Source: Faecalicatena sp. Marseille-Q4148 (lineage in GTDB: Bacteria > Bacillota > Clostridia > Lachnospirales > Lachnospiraceae). Taken from it: DNA of 64,000 bases. The notes beneath the pieces were generated by a model. That model saw nothing but the letters and a program-made list of their open reading frames with translations. It did no database searches and had not been told where the DNA came from. A program made the position numbers and the translations under genes. The stretch is from contig CP073692.1 of the NCBI GenBank assembly GCA_018228665.1, positions 744,001 through 808,000 on the forward strand, written 5' to 3'. Position 1 is the stretch's first letter. Every line of letters starts with the position of its first letter. Of the stretch, positions 1 through 7,226 are shown piece by piece.

Positions 1-451
1 AATCCGGATCTTCCTGCTCACTTCCCACCTGACGGATACAGAATTTATTGCGGAAATAATATTTCAAGCCATAAGTCAATGCCGTTCCATGCGCCTTATC
101 TGGGATCTCATTTGTTCCGGTGATATGGATCGTCACATGCCTGCATTCTTCCGGCCGGTCTGCATTTGTCCAGCAAAGTTCTACATCTGCCTCATATCTC
201 CAGTAATCATCTTTATCCAGTACCAGATAGGTCTGATGCCCTGACTCATCATACTGTGTCGGGATTTCCCGCACAATATCGAAATTAACTCCATATTTAT
301 TTAATGCCGGTGTCATGGCTTCATAAATATCATCCAGCGTAGCAAAATCATAATCAGCCTCATCATTGTAAAATCTTTTTAAAAGAGTCGGCATTTTTCG
401 TCTGATTCTTAACATTTTCTGTTCCAGATTCAAGTATTGATAATTTTTCAT
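1..451 (-). CDS. ERF-family single-strand annealing protein (partial, runs off left edge)
   Basis: The frame opens at ATG 451 behind an AGGAGG Shine-Dalgarno and stays open to the window edge, so about 150 residues of the N-terminal part are present and the C-terminus is missing. The segment near residues 118-145 reads IPDKAHGTALTYGLKYYF then RNKFCI, followed by an acidic EQEDPD stretch. This matches the conserved DKAxGxAxTYxxKY...ED.D core of ERF recombinases, which anneal complementary single strands during recombination of phages and mobile elements. On an ICE it could aid recombination or repair of transferred DNA. It is the last visible gene of the leftmost minus-strand operon, 27 bp after the preceding gene. 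The family assignment rests on motif memory, not on a search. Confidence 0.7.
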   Translation of the reverse strand, partial: MKNYQYLNLEQKMLRIRRKMPTLLKRFYNDEADYDFATLDDIYEAMTPALNKYGVNFDIVREIPTQYDESGHQTYLVLDKDDYWRYEADVELCWTNADRPEECRHVTIHITGTNEIPDKAHGTALTYGLKYYFRNKFCIRQVGSEQEDPD

Positions 452-478
452 TGATTCGTTTCCTCCTATTTCTATTGT

Positions 479-1465
479 TTATGCCGCATTCCTGCTTGCG
501 ACGTTTTCATAAAGAACTATTCCACCATATGACACACTCTGTATGTCTTCAATCCGAAACTCAGCCGTTTTCCCAAACATTCGCTCCAATGTCGCTCTAT
601 CCTTTTGGGAACACCCTCGGATGGAATAATACCCTTTAGGGTTACAAAGCTCCTCTACCGACATATTCACTTGAATAACTTTCTTTTTACGGCAAAGAAT
701 TACCTGTACTGCCTTGTGACGGGTTTCATTCAGCGCTTGTATCAAATGTTTGATTTTATGAATCCGGTCATTTGGCGTGTCCAAGATTTCCCGGAATTCG
801 TCCCGCACACAACCATACAAAATTCTCTGCTGTGAAATATACGGTATATTTCGCTTGATCCACTGCCTTGCAATCTTCTCTGCTGCCTGTTCTCCATATT
901 CTAAAAACAATAAATATATAGCATCCGAAAAGGAAGTCTCCAGAGAAATTTGTGGTATGAAGTGAATGTCCGCAAGACTTCCATTCTGTAGGTAATAGCG
1001 CTCTGCGCGTTCTCTGATTTCACTGCGCCTTACCATTGGAAGCAGGCTCTTTGTATCACATCCAGATTGGTATAGAAAGTCCTGCCAGGATGCACTTAAC
1101 ATTTCTTCCGCTTTTTGACTGATACATCTTTCTGCGTCCTTCCTGATATCGGCTCTATTTGGAAACCCCATTTCTTCTGGCAGTCCGAGCATTACTGCCA
1201 ATTTCTCATCCACATCATACAGACTGCTATTCTTTTTGGAAAACAACCCTGCAAAATTCAGGTCATTTCCAGGTATAAGGTTTTTTCCTGTTCTTTTTTG
1301 AAGATACAGGTAGAAAAAGTTTCCCTGCTCTACTTTTACTACAGTATAGTCCAGATTCTCCCATGTACTTTTTGTCTCAGTTTCCTCAAGCCATGCCCAA
1401 AAGCTCCCGGTACAAGAACCCGATACTACCCAGGTAGGCAGCATTTTTGATTTCTTCCTGTTCAT
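479..1465 (-). CDS. Conserved hypothetical ICE protein, 328 aa
   Basis: The ATG at 1465 shares its first base with the TAA stop of the preceding gene (TAATG), so translation is probably coupled. The protein is soluble with no signal peptide or membrane segment. Its N-terminus has an aromatic-rich stretch (TWVVSGSCTGSFWAWLEE) and the middle is rich in charged helices. I recognise no domain or catalytic motif. It lies between a gene of unknown function and the ERF annealing protein, so a role in DNA processing of the element is possible but is inferred only from position. Confidence 0.75.
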   Translation of the reverse strand: MNRKKSKMLPTWVVSGSCTGSFWAWLEETETKSTWENLDYTVVKVEQGNFFYLYLQKRTGKNLIPGNDLNFAGLFSKKNSSLYDVDEKLAVMLGLPEEMGFPNRADIRKDAERCISQKAEEMLSASWQDFLYQSGCDTKSLLPMVRRSEIRERAERYYLQNGSLADIHFIPQISLETSFSDAIYLLFLEYGEQAAEKIARQWIKRNIPYISQQRILYGCVRDEFREILDTPNDRIHKIKHLIQALNETRHKAVQVILCRKKKVIQVNMSVEELCNPKGYYSIRGCSQKDRATLERMFGKTAEFRIEDIQSVSYGGIVLYENVASRNAA

Positions 1466-2577
1466 TACGAAAGTTCCCCTGGCATATCACAGTCATGCCA
1501 GCGTACATTCATACATCGTGCAATTTTCTCTTCCATCTTTACGAGACTGGAAGGACTGCTCCCATTTTTTCTGGCAAAAAAGAGGGCTTCACAAAGCCCA
1601 CAATAAATCTCGTATGCGCTGCATGGCTGTTCTCCAAAATTCACCTTAAACCGTTCCACAGTCTCAGCAATCAGTTTCTTTCCAAAACTCTGTTTCTTCA
1701 TGACTTCTGACAGGGTATTTACCGGGTACCGGATACGGATATCACACAGTTTTCCGATATCTTTGAGTTTCTGTTTGTAATACTGGAAAATAGATTCCAT
1801 ATTTTCAGTAAATTCCTCCAATCCCTGTTTGTGACGATGCTTTGTGCGCAAGGCTTCTCCCAAAACAATGGTATAATCTCCATCTAAAATAGAATAAAAG
1901 ATATTTGCTCCCGACGCCCCTACATCAGAACTCACAATACGGATAAACGTCTGAAGCTTTCCAAACGGCGTTTTCCCATGTTCTGCCATCAAATCTGCAT
2001 AAGCTTTTGTCATCTTCTCGTCGATAATCTTCCATGTGATCTGCGCCATATTGTGATCTGCATAAGCGTAAGAGAATTCCGCATTGTGATCACCACTAAT
2101 GTACGCTGATGCAATCATAAAAAGTTTCGGCATAGAAATAATTGCATAATCTGCCTCGTCACCAGAGAGTACTCCCCTTACCTTTCCTTCTGAAATGCGA
2201 AGAAGCGCCTCCCCTTTTGAAACCTGCAGACACTCATTGAGAATATCCGCCAGTACTGTTTTTTTTACATCCATAAGCGCCGTTCCCTTGATTCTTGCCC
2301 GGTCTTTCAGGGTGCTGACCGCCGTTTTTCCAAGCGGATACATCCCTTCCGGGAATTGTAGCAGCAATCCGGAATGTTTCTTGGTATCAGCTAACAGGTC
2401 TTTCATGTCAACATTCTCTATATCCGGCATCAGTACTTCATGTCCGGAAACAGTCAATACGCTTAAACTTCTTGACGGTACACGAATCCATTTGGCACGC
2501 TCATCAATTTCTTCCAGATACTCGTGGAAACTCAATTCATCTTCAAATTCCTTTCCGAATTCATCATAATAATACAT
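1465..2577 (-). CDS. Conserved hypothetical ICE protein, 370 aa
   Basis: The start ATG follows AGAAAGGAGCAGT with good spacing. The predicted protein is soluble and begins with an acidic, tyrosine-rich segment (MYYYDEFGKEFEDE). The centre has mixed alpha/beta character, loosely like the DUF932-type proteins that accompany annealing proteins on phages and plasmids (for example ISMPKLFMIASAYISG followed by FSYAYADHNMAQITWKI). I cannot confirm that resemblance without a profile search. It overlaps the next gene by one base and is close to an ERF-type gene, so the three probably form one functional cassette. Confidence 0.75.
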   Translation of the reverse strand: MYYYDEFGKEFEDELSFHEYLEEIDERAKWIRVPSRSLSVLTVSGHEVLMPDIENVDMKDLLADTKKHSGLLLQFPEGMYPLGKTAVSTLKDRARIKGTALMDVKKTVLADILNECLQVSKGEALLRISEGKVRGVLSGDEADYAIISMPKLFMIASAYISGDHNAEFSYAYADHNMAQITWKIIDEKMTKAYADLMAEHGKTPFGKLQTFIRIVSSDVGASGANIFYSILDGDYTIVLGEALRTKHRHKQGLEEFTENMESIFQYYKQKLKDIGKLCDIRIRYPVNTLSEVMKKQSFGKKLIAETVERFKVNFGEQPCSAYEIYCGLCEALFFARKNGSSPSSLVKMEEKIARCMNVRWHDCDMPGELS

Positions 2578-2600
2578 ACTGCTCCTTTCTTAGATGTCTC

Positions 2601-2744
2601 TTATTTCGAAGTTCCTGTCAACATCAGGATTTTTTGAATCCTTCCATCATCAATCTCAAAAAGATAACCGTCCTCACTCATTTCTGTTAACGTTCTAATA
2701 TCCAGTTCGTTGATGCCTTCCCACATTACTTTTATGATCTGCAT
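2601..2744 (-). CDS. Small ICE protein, 47 aa
   Basis: An ATG at 2744 follows ACAAAGGAGGAAGAAT, an excellent Shine-Dalgarno, and opens a 47-codon frame ending in TAA at 2601. The product starts MQIIKVMWEGINELDI and contains an acidic patch (EMSEDGYLFEIDDG). It sits 23 bp ahead of the next gene in the same direction. No family is recognised. The strong ribosome site and operon position are the support for it being real. Confidence 0.6.
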   Translation of the reverse strand: MQIIKVMWEGINELDIRTLTEMSEDGYLFEIDDGRIQKILMLTGTSK

Positions 2745-2765
2745 ATTCTTCCTCCTTTGTTCTTC

Positions 2766-2849
2766 CTATACACTCCTTCTGTGGCATCGTTTCCTGTCAG
2801 GTGGAATTTCTTTTTCGTGTGATTGAAAAATTCTCCTTGTTGCTTTCAT
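2766..2849 (-). CDS. Possible 27-aa peptide at head of the left operon
   Basis: After the leader terminator the first ribosome site of the operon is AGAAAGGAGGAGC. Seven bases after AGGAGG lies ATG 2849, opening a basic 27-codon peptide (MKATRRIFQSHEKEIPPDRK, then seven more residues) that ends at TAG 2766. A second ATG at 2853 in another frame would give only 18 codons. It may be a true microprotein or a leader peptide that loads ribosomes onto the mRNA. Evidence is the Shine-Dalgarno spacing only. Confidence 0.35.
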   Translation of the reverse strand: MKATRRIFQSHEKEIPPDRKRCHRRSV

Positions 2850-2907
2850 TCATGCTCCTCCTTTCTGAATGTCACAAACCAGATCTTACTGGTTCGTTTT
2901 GCATGAC

Positions 2908-2971
2908 GGGCAATAAAAAAAGACACAAAAAGGTTCTTACACTTTTTGTATCTTTCTTATAGACTATGCCC
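2908..2971 (-). terminator. Leader terminator of the left operon
   Basis: On the minus strand the stem GATACAAAAAG pairs with CTTTTTGTGTC around a nine-base loop and is followed by seven T. An outer GGGCA/TGCC arm (2967-2971 with 2908-2912) brackets it. It lies between a strong promoter (3081-3109) and the first ribosome site, so it would stop most transcripts unless read through. Confidence 0.75.
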
Positions 2972-3080
2972 TCTTCCAAGCGCCTTCGCACTTCAAATTT
3001 AACTTCCGGTCTTGCCGGAACAAAAATTAAAAACTCTGCCTGTTCTTACCTTGAACCTGCACAAATTTTAATTCAATTCA
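2972..3080 (-). ncRNA. Structured 5' leader RNA between promoter and terminator
   Basis: The roughly 110-nt leader contains small hairpins (TTCCGG/CCGGAA and an AAG..GCGCTT stem) and a segment, GCAGGTTCAAGGTAAGAACA followed by GGCAGAG, that resembles GTAGGTTGAAACTAAAATTT followed by AGGCAGA in the leader at 25.4 kb. This suggests a shared RNA element acting on the terminator that follows. Function is inferred. Confidence 0.4.
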
Positions 3081-3131
3081 AGATTAGCACAATATATAGT
3101 TGTTGTCAACTTATTATATCTATATATTGTG
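3081..3131 (-). promoter_or_regulatory. Class II ICE promoter with inverted-repeat operator
   Basis: Minus-strand TTGACA (3104-3109), a 17-bp spacer and TAATCT (3081-3086) form a good sigma-A promoter. A perfect 12-bp inverted repeat, CACAATATATAG (3089-3100) and CTATATATTGTG (3120-3131), has one arm inside the spacer and the other upstream of -35, as expected for a repressor operator. A related arrangement occurs at 25508-25560. Confidence 0.75.
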
Positions 3132-3174
3132 CCACACTTTTTGATTTTAAGAATTCAGATACAAAATATGCTTC

Positions 3175-3423
3175 TTATACCAGCTCTTCTTTTGGCTCTG
3201 TCTCCTTTTCTGGCTCTGCCGGATAAACTTCTTTAGCAAGCAGTCTTCCCTGTTCATCTTCCTCTGTTTGAAATGTAACTGCCTGTCCGGTTTTCAATTT
3301 TCGGAATCCCTCTGTCTGAATTTCTGAAAAGTGGACGAAAAAATCATTTCCTTTTTCATCTGAAATAAAACCGTAACCTCTTCTTGCGCTGAACCACTTC
3401 ACGATTCCTGTTTTCTGTGCCAT
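3175..3423 (-). CDS. Cold-shock domain protein (CspA family)
   Basis: The frame encodes about 82 residues with the classic single OB-fold: TGIVKWFSARRGYGFISDE carries the first RNA-binding motif (K-G-[FY]-G-[FY]-I variant RGYGFI) and DFFVHFSEI the second (VHFS). An acidic proline/glutamate tail (EPEKETEPKEE) is longer than in typical 66-residue Csp proteins. Such proteins bind single-stranded RNA and DNA and loosen RNA structure. The ATG at 3423 sits about 8 nt behind AAAGGAGAG, whereas the upstream ATG at 3429 is too close, so 3423 is preferred. It is directly coupled to a small upstream frame ending at 3426. On this ICE a chaperone that melts RNA hairpins could matter for the leader terminators. 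Confidence 0.9.
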   Translation of the reverse strand: MAQKTGIVKWFSARRGYGFISDEKGNDFFVHFSEIQTEGFRKLKTGQAVTFQTEEDEQGRLLAKEVYPAEPEKETEPKEELV

Positions 3424-3425
3424 AA

Positions 3426-3503
3426 TCATCTCTCCTTTTCTGCTTTTAATTCTCGTGTTGGCGCCACACGAAACCGGGCGGCATGGAATCGAACCATGCC
3501 CAT
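3426..3503 (-). CDS. Possible 25-aa leader peptide coupled to the cold-shock gene
   Basis: After GGGCAAGGAGATC an ATG at 3503 opens a 25-codon basic peptide (MGMVRFHAARFRVAPTRELK, then five residues) whose TGA (3428-3426) lies two bases before the cold-shock start ATG (3423). The frame runs through a perfect 7-bp hairpin. The spacing from AAGGAG to ATG is short (3 nt), which weakens the case. If translated it would couple ribosome flow to the cold-shock gene. Confidence 0.3.
   Translation of the reverse strand: MGMVRFHAARFRVAPTRELKAEKER
3480..3500 (-). other. tRNA T-arm-like hairpin
   Basis: The minus strand reads GGCATGG-TTCGATT-CCATGCC: a perfect 7-bp stem with a 7-base loop that fits the TTCRANY consensus of tRNA T-arms. 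No D-arm, anticodon arm or matching acceptor stem is visible upstream, where a gene ends at 3516, so this is not a complete tRNA. It may be a relic of a tRNA or a mimic that recruits a tRNA-binding protein. Confidence 0.45.
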
Positions 3504-3515
3504 GATCTCCTTGCC

Positions 3516-4028
3516 CTACTCAATTTCTTCTGCTCCGTAATAAGATCCTACATTTAAAGCAGCGTCTAATTTCTGAATTCCAAAAAGAACTCCCTGTGTT
3601 TTTTTATTAAAATAGAAACGGTACTTCTTACCAATTTCAAACCGCTGCCTCTTATCCATCATCAATATCGTCTGTTTTCCATCAGAAAGGCAGACTACCA
3701 CTTTATATACCCGTCCGGGAATACGTTTCCCTTTAATCTCACAGACCGTTCCTTCTATTGTCTCATAATCTTTTTTCTCCCCACATCGAAGCAGATGATA
3801 CGAATATCCGATTCCAAACATCCACAGGATGATAGACCAGATAATAAAATTCAAAGAATCATTCTGTCTTCCTATATAACTTCCAAGAAAAAGGATAAGA
3901 AAAGACAGGGCGCCTATTTTCAATGCCCTGTCTGCAAGTACGCCTGGAACAGACGAAATGCCTTCCATGCGCTGACGGATGTATGTGATGATCCTCTCAC
4001 ATCTATTTGTTTTTTTCTTATGCTTCAA
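3516..4028 (-). CDS. Small membrane protein with two predicted TM helices, 170 aa
   Basis: A basic N-terminus (MKHKKKTNRCERI) is followed by two hydrophobic helices at about residues 36-52 (GALSFLILFLGSYIG) and 60-78 (FIIWSIILWMFGIGYSYHL). A soluble beta-rich C-terminal domain then follows (VVVCLSDGKQTILMM...YRFYFNKKTQGVLFGI). The gene overlaps the end of the preceding gene by about ten bases, typical of a tight operon. No known family is recognised. It may be an accessory envelope protein of the element. Confidence 0.7.
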   Translation of the reverse strand: MKHKKKTNRCERIITYIRQRMEGISSVPGVLADRALKIGALSFLILFLGSYIGRQNDSLNFIIWSIILWMFGIGYSYHLLRCGEKKDYETIEGTVCEIKGKRIPGRVYKVVVCLSDGKQTILMMDKRQRFEIGKKYRFYFNKKTQGVLFGIQKLDAALNVGSYYGAEEIE

Positions 4029-4623
4029 TCATTTCCTCCTTTACCGAACGGATGAATAATATTTTCTTTTGATATAAAAGATGTATAATCTCCAGTATTT
4101 CATCCGGCTGCTCTGCTTTCTCCAAATACTGTCTCACCTCTCCACAGTGCTGTATCTCAAGGAGAAATTCCTGATATGTCCGTTCCAGGGGTTCTTTTCG
4201 GAACACTCTGATTGCTTTAAAAAATGGGGTACCGCATGAAAAACTCTCACAAAACATCAAAAACCGTTCTCCGCCATTTCTCATAACCCTTACGACTATT
4301 GCATTTTTTAACAGATGTTCTGCCGCTTCTTTCAGCGTATCACAATCATGAAATGCAATGAGCCCACGTCCGGACAGCCGCCGAAAGCAGAAATCAAATT
4401 CATCTTTTCCTGTTTTCTCCTCTATATTTTCCCCAGGAAAAACTGCTTTTAACAACTGTAACATCCTTTCATAAATTTGCGTTTCTTCCACAAATGACCA
4501 AAGTAATGCATTCCAAATATAAATTTCCATACCGGATAAAATTTTTTTCTCCGCCCCAACCTGAACGCAGAATGAGCCTCCCGGCTGGTCCATCTTTACG
4601 CCCACTGCTGTATACCATCTCAT
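4018..4623 (-). CDS. Hypothetical soluble protein, about 201 aa
   Basis: The preferred start is ATG 4623 (MRWYTAVGVKMDQPGGSF) because AAGGAGGG lies 7 nt upstream, inside the end of the preceding gene; the longer frame to 4650 has no such site. The product has no membrane segment. It has a mixed alpha/beta N-terminal half, a cysteine-containing middle (FCESFSCGTPFFKA) and a helical C-terminus. I recognise no domain. It overlaps both neighbours, so it belongs to the operon running from the 5.8-kb promoter. Confidence 0.7.
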   Translation of the reverse strand: MRWYTAVGVKMDQPGGSFCVQVGAEKKILSGMEIYIWNALLWSFVEETQIYERMLQLLKAVFPGENIEEKTGKDEFDFCFRRLSGRGLIAFHDCDTLKEAAEHLLKNAIVVRVMRNGGERFLMFCESFSCGTPFFKAIRVFRKEPLERTYQEFLLEIQHCGEVRQYLEKAEQPDEILEIIHLLYQKKILFIRSVKEEMIEA

Positions 4624-4636
4624 TTTGTCGCCCTCC

Positions 4637-5290
4637 TTACAAAATTCCAAAAATAAAACCGGCTTTTAAAAGTAAATATACAGCTCCCGAACAGCCTAAA
4701 AACAACCATCCTTTATGCGATGCTTTCATATCCCATACGGTCTGATATTTTGTACCGATTATTTGCACTTTACCTGGAACCTCCCATCGGAGTTTCCGGT
4801 AGAACGCTTTGAATTCCTCATGCTGGTATCCCAACGATCTGACTTGAAAAATCTTCCGCATCTGTTCTTCATCATTCAGCAAAATAAAACTTTTCCGTTC
4901 TTCATCGTCTTTTAATACCACATAAAACTCCGGTATTCCTTTTCTGCTTCCCTCTACGATTTTTTCAATTTCCTGATAGAAAATGCGGCAGGCTTCATAT
5001 TGCCCGTTTTCCTCCGGCTGGTATACTGCCAAAGAATCTTCATCCAATTCCATATAACACCACTTAGCTTCTACAATCCGCTTACTGATTTTCCATATAT
5101 GGTACAGTAAAAGACTGATTCCTACCAAAAGGACTGCCAGAAAATACAGGATTTCCCAACTCACATATCCATGTAAGGTAAAGAAAAGTAGAAGGATGCC
5201 TACAATTCCACAGCCACCTGCTGCAGCCAGATACCAATCTCTTTGATCCATTAGTTTATAAATGTCATCTTCTTTTGCCTTTAAACGCAT
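4637..5290 (-). CDS. Membrane protein with three predicted TM helices, about 217 aa
   Basis: ATG 5290 follows GGAAGGGGGAATGAC and is preferred over the upstream 5323. Two adjacent hydrophobic helices lie near residues 22-40 (LAAAGGCGIVGILLLFFTL) and 46-65 (ILYFLAVLLVGISLLLYHIW). A cytosolic domain of about 110 residues resembles a PH-like/YcxB-type fold in composition (YMELDEDSLAVYQ...FYQEIEKIVEG...FILLNDEE). A final helix is near the C-terminus (LFLGCSGAVYLLLKAGFIFG). The start overlaps the previous stop. YcxB-like identity is a guess. Confidence 0.7.
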   Translation of the reverse strand: MRLKAKEDDIYKLMDQRDWYLAAAGGCGIVGILLLFFTLHGYVSWEILYFLAVLLVGISLLLYHIWKISKRIVEAKWCYMELDEDSLAVYQPEENGQYEACRIFYQEIEKIVEGSRKGIPEFYVVLKDDEERKSFILLNDEEQMRKIFQVRSLGYQHEEFKAFYRKLRWEVPGKVQIIGTKYQTVWDMKASHKGWLFLGCSGAVYLLLKAGFIFGIL

Positions 5291-5291
5291 G

Positions 5292-5726
5292 TCATTCCCC
5301 CTTCCTTTTCTGATGCCATTCAATCAATTCATTACATACCCGAATTGTTTCCTCACAGTAATACAGGGAGAACTTTGCAATATGCATATCCTTTTTCTGA
5401 AGGCACAATTTGTTTTGCAGCCAGATATATGCACTTTTTCGTGTCATCCCGCCCTCCTTCAAGAGTGTGTTTAATGCTCGATGCGCTAAAATTCGCTTAT
5501 TGCGAAGTTGACCATCTGCCAGTTCCCCTTTCGGCAAAAGTGATTTTTTATGTGCTCCCACATACGCATCACAATCATCGGGATACCCGTCGCACACATA
5601 GAGATAACTTTCTGAATCCAGATTGTTACTGCCATATACATAAGATGCCGGATGTAGCCTCGCCATCCTGCCGCAATACTGACACCGTACACGTATTTGC
5701 TCCGGTTTCTGTTTTTTCTTTTTCAT
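5292..5726 (-). CDS. DUF3268-type zinc-finger protein
   Basis: ATG 5726 lies 8 nt behind AGGAGG; the in-frame TTG at 5732 is too close to it. The product of about 144 residues starts with a lysine cluster, then a zinc knuckle CQYCGRMARLHPASYVYG and a second cysteine pair CDGYPDDCDAYVG, followed by LRNKRILAHRALNTLL and MTRKSAYIWLQNKL. This order matches the DUF3268 family found on phages and conjugative elements of Firmicutes, where it often travels with recombination genes. Zinc binding is likely; biochemical function is unknown. It is the first gene after a promoter at 5768-5797. Confidence 0.8.
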   Translation of the reverse strand: MKKKKQKPEQIRVRCQYCGRMARLHPASYVYGSNNLDSESYLYVCDGYPDDCDAYVGAHKKSLLPKGELADGQLRNKRILAHRALNTLLKEGGMTRKSAYIWLQNKLCLQKKDMHIAKFSLYYCEETIRVCNELIEWHQKRKGE

Positions 5727-5767
5727 CAGCAACGCCTCCTGTCAAATGTCTCTTTTGTTTTGCAGGT

Positions 5768-5797
5768 ATTGTAAACAATCTGATTTCTGTGAGTCAA
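5768..5797 (-). promoter_or_regulatory. Promoter of the DUF3268/membrane-protein operon
   Basis: Minus-strand TTGACT (5792-5797), an 18-bp spacer and TACAAT (5768-5773) lie 40-70 bp before the start at 5726, in the gap after the S1-like gene. No leader terminator is seen here. Confidence 0.65.
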
Positions 5798-5815
5798 CAG
5801 TACCCTTTTTCTTTT

Positions 5816-6781
5816 TTATACAGCACGCTTAATCATACGGGTGATGATTCCTTCTGCCACCTCAAATTTATCGTTAATTCTGGTAACTACAAATCCAACT
5901 TCGTCACGTTTAGAGGGAAGACTTGTCATATTACAGGAATGTGCAACTGCATTCACACCAATATTGAGCCGGATAAAATACGTTCCTTTGTAAATATCTG
6001 TAATGATTCCTACATATTTGCCTTGACGTACGCATCGCTTAAGGTTATCTTTGTTCGTGTTTGCAGTTGCACCTTTTGCATCTACGGAAATATCTATTTC
6101 CTCTAACGACCGGATATTGATCTTATTTACCATTACAAGAGTAAGATCGCCTACCTGGAATTTTTCGCCGGCATCTACCATCCACTCCCAGGCCATATCC
6201 CTTGCCCGCACAGAAACTTCCACCCCAAACACTTCTAAACGGACAACCTTCGGCGCAACAGCTATCACGCGCGCTTCCACAACCCTTCCCGGATACAGCA
6301 TTGGTTTTTCCTCTTCATTTTCATTCAGATAAAACATCTGCCGTTTTTTCAGCATGGCATCTTTTCTTGACGCAACCACGCTTCTGCTCTGTTCATCCAG
6401 ATCGCGGATAATAAAATCAATATCACTACCGAGCATATTATTGGCAATTCTTGTCTGTCGGTTTAAAGTATCGGAATTTTCTCGTCCATCTCCTATAAGA
6501 TTGATCATCATTTCATCCATAGGGATCAAAATACGGAATCCATTGTAATAGGTAATTGCAACTACCCATCCACTATCCAACCGTTCTATTCCTCCCAATT
6601 GCCCGGTCAGGATTTTCTTTGTTCTGTGTGCGTTTAAAAGCTGATGCCATCTGGCATCCTCCTGTTCTTCCATAGTTTCTACATGGGAATCTACATCGAT
6701 TGTTAAAACACCTTCTGACAATGCTGCCCTTGGAATTCCCTGATCTTCCATCTTGTTGCCTGCTCTCTTTAATTCTGCCAT
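5816..6781 (-). CDS. S1-like OB-fold protein of the ICE, 321 aa
   Basis: ATG 6781 follows TGGAGGTTTACG. The C-terminal third contains a stretch (YVGIITDIYKGTYFIRLNIG, then VNAVAHSCN) typical of S1 RNA-binding OB-folds. The middle segment (LYPGRVVEARVIAVAPKVVRLEVFGVEVSVRARDM) looks like a second OB-like repeat, so the protein probably binds RNA or single-stranded DNA. It is the first gene after a class I promoter and leader terminator. A role as anti-termination or translation factor for the ICE, or in handling transferred single strands, is possible but inferred. Confidence 0.75.
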   Translation of the reverse strand: MAELKRAGNKMEDQGIPRAALSEGVLTIDVDSHVETMEEQEDARWHQLLNAHRTKKILTGQLGGIERLDSGWVVAITYYNGFRILIPMDEMMINLIGDGRENSDTLNRQTRIANNMLGSDIDFIIRDLDEQSRSVVASRKDAMLKKRQMFYLNENEEEKPMLYPGRVVEARVIAVAPKVVRLEVFGVEVSVRARDMAWEWMVDAGEKFQVGDLTLVMVNKINIRSLEEIDISVDAKGATANTNKDNLKRCVRQGKYVGIITDIYKGTYFIRLNIGVNAVAHSCNMTSLPSKRDEVGFVVTRINDKFEVAEGIITRMIKRAV

Positions 6782-6801
6782 CGTAAACCTCCATTCAGTT
6801 G

Positions 6802-6846
6802 AAAAAAGGGCACAAAAAAACAGCCATCTGGCTGCTTCTTATGCCC
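6802..6846 (-). terminator. Nested leader terminator ahead of the S1-like gene
   Basis: On the minus strand CAGCC-AGAT-GGCTG is followed by seven T. An outer stem GGGCA/TGCCC encloses this and is followed by six more T. The two hairpins are mutually compatible as tandem terminators. The start point predicted from the promoter at 6868-6896 leaves a leader of only about 15-20 nt before the stem. Confidence 0.8.
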
Positions 6847-6867
6847 TGTCATTATTTTACAGATACT

Positions 6868-6942
6868 ATTTTAAACGGACTATAATCGGATGTCAATTTC
6901 AGCACCGTTGCAATACAGTCGCATATTAGGTGCAATTTTATT
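6868..6942 (-). promoter_or_regulatory. Class I ICE promoter with conserved upstream element
   Basis: TTGACA (6891-6896), 17 bp and TAAAAT (6868-6873) form a near-consensus promoter. Directly upstream (6897-6941) is a block that aligns without gaps to the block upstream of the pilin operon promoter (24959-25003): 38 of 51 positions agree when the -35 box is included, with TATGCGACT and TATTGC best conserved. This is expected for a shared activator site. Confidence 0.75.
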
Positions 6943-7225
6943 TCACTAACTCTTTTAGTCCGTCATCATACCGGATTCTGGAAAAATACCACATTTTCCC
7001 CTGTATTTCAACCAATATCCTGTGTTGCAAAAGATATTCCAGATTTGCCGATTCCGGATTATCACGTTTCCATCCTGTTGCTTTATAGAATTCTTCCACG
7101 CTGTCATAAATCTCAATACACTTCTCTGCAAGTTCTATTTTTTCTGTTTCCTGCTCTTTCAAATATATTCCAAACTCCAGTTCCAATATTTTTAAAAATC
7201 CATATTTCACAAGGGAGTTCTCCAA
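6938..7225 (-). CDS. Hypothetical 95-aa protein downstream of VirD4
   Basis: The preferred start is TTG 7225, 6 nt after AGGAGG, just past the VirD4 stop; upstream ATG codons lie inside virD4 without a ribosome site. The product is a small helical protein (LENSLVKYGFLKILELEFGI...IEIYDSVEEFYKATGW) ending in a beta-rich tail (HRILVEIQGKMWYFSRIRYDD). No family recognised. Coupling to virD4 suggests an accessory of the coupling protein or relaxosome. Confidence 0.65.
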   Translation of the reverse strand: MENSLVKYGFLKILELEFGIYLKEQETEKIELAEKCIEIYDSVEEFYKATGWKRDNPESANLEYLLQHRILVEIQGKMWYFSRIRYDDGLKELVK

Positions 7226-7226
7226 C

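Noticed and set aside
3480..3500. Complete tRNA gene
   Set aside because: Only a T-arm can be formed; there is no D-arm, anticodon arm or paired acceptor stem in the 60 bases upstream.
5345..6106. 253-codon plus-strand frame
   Set aside because: Antisense to the DUF3268 and S1-like genes, no ribosome site and unnatural composition (Cys/His/Phe rich).
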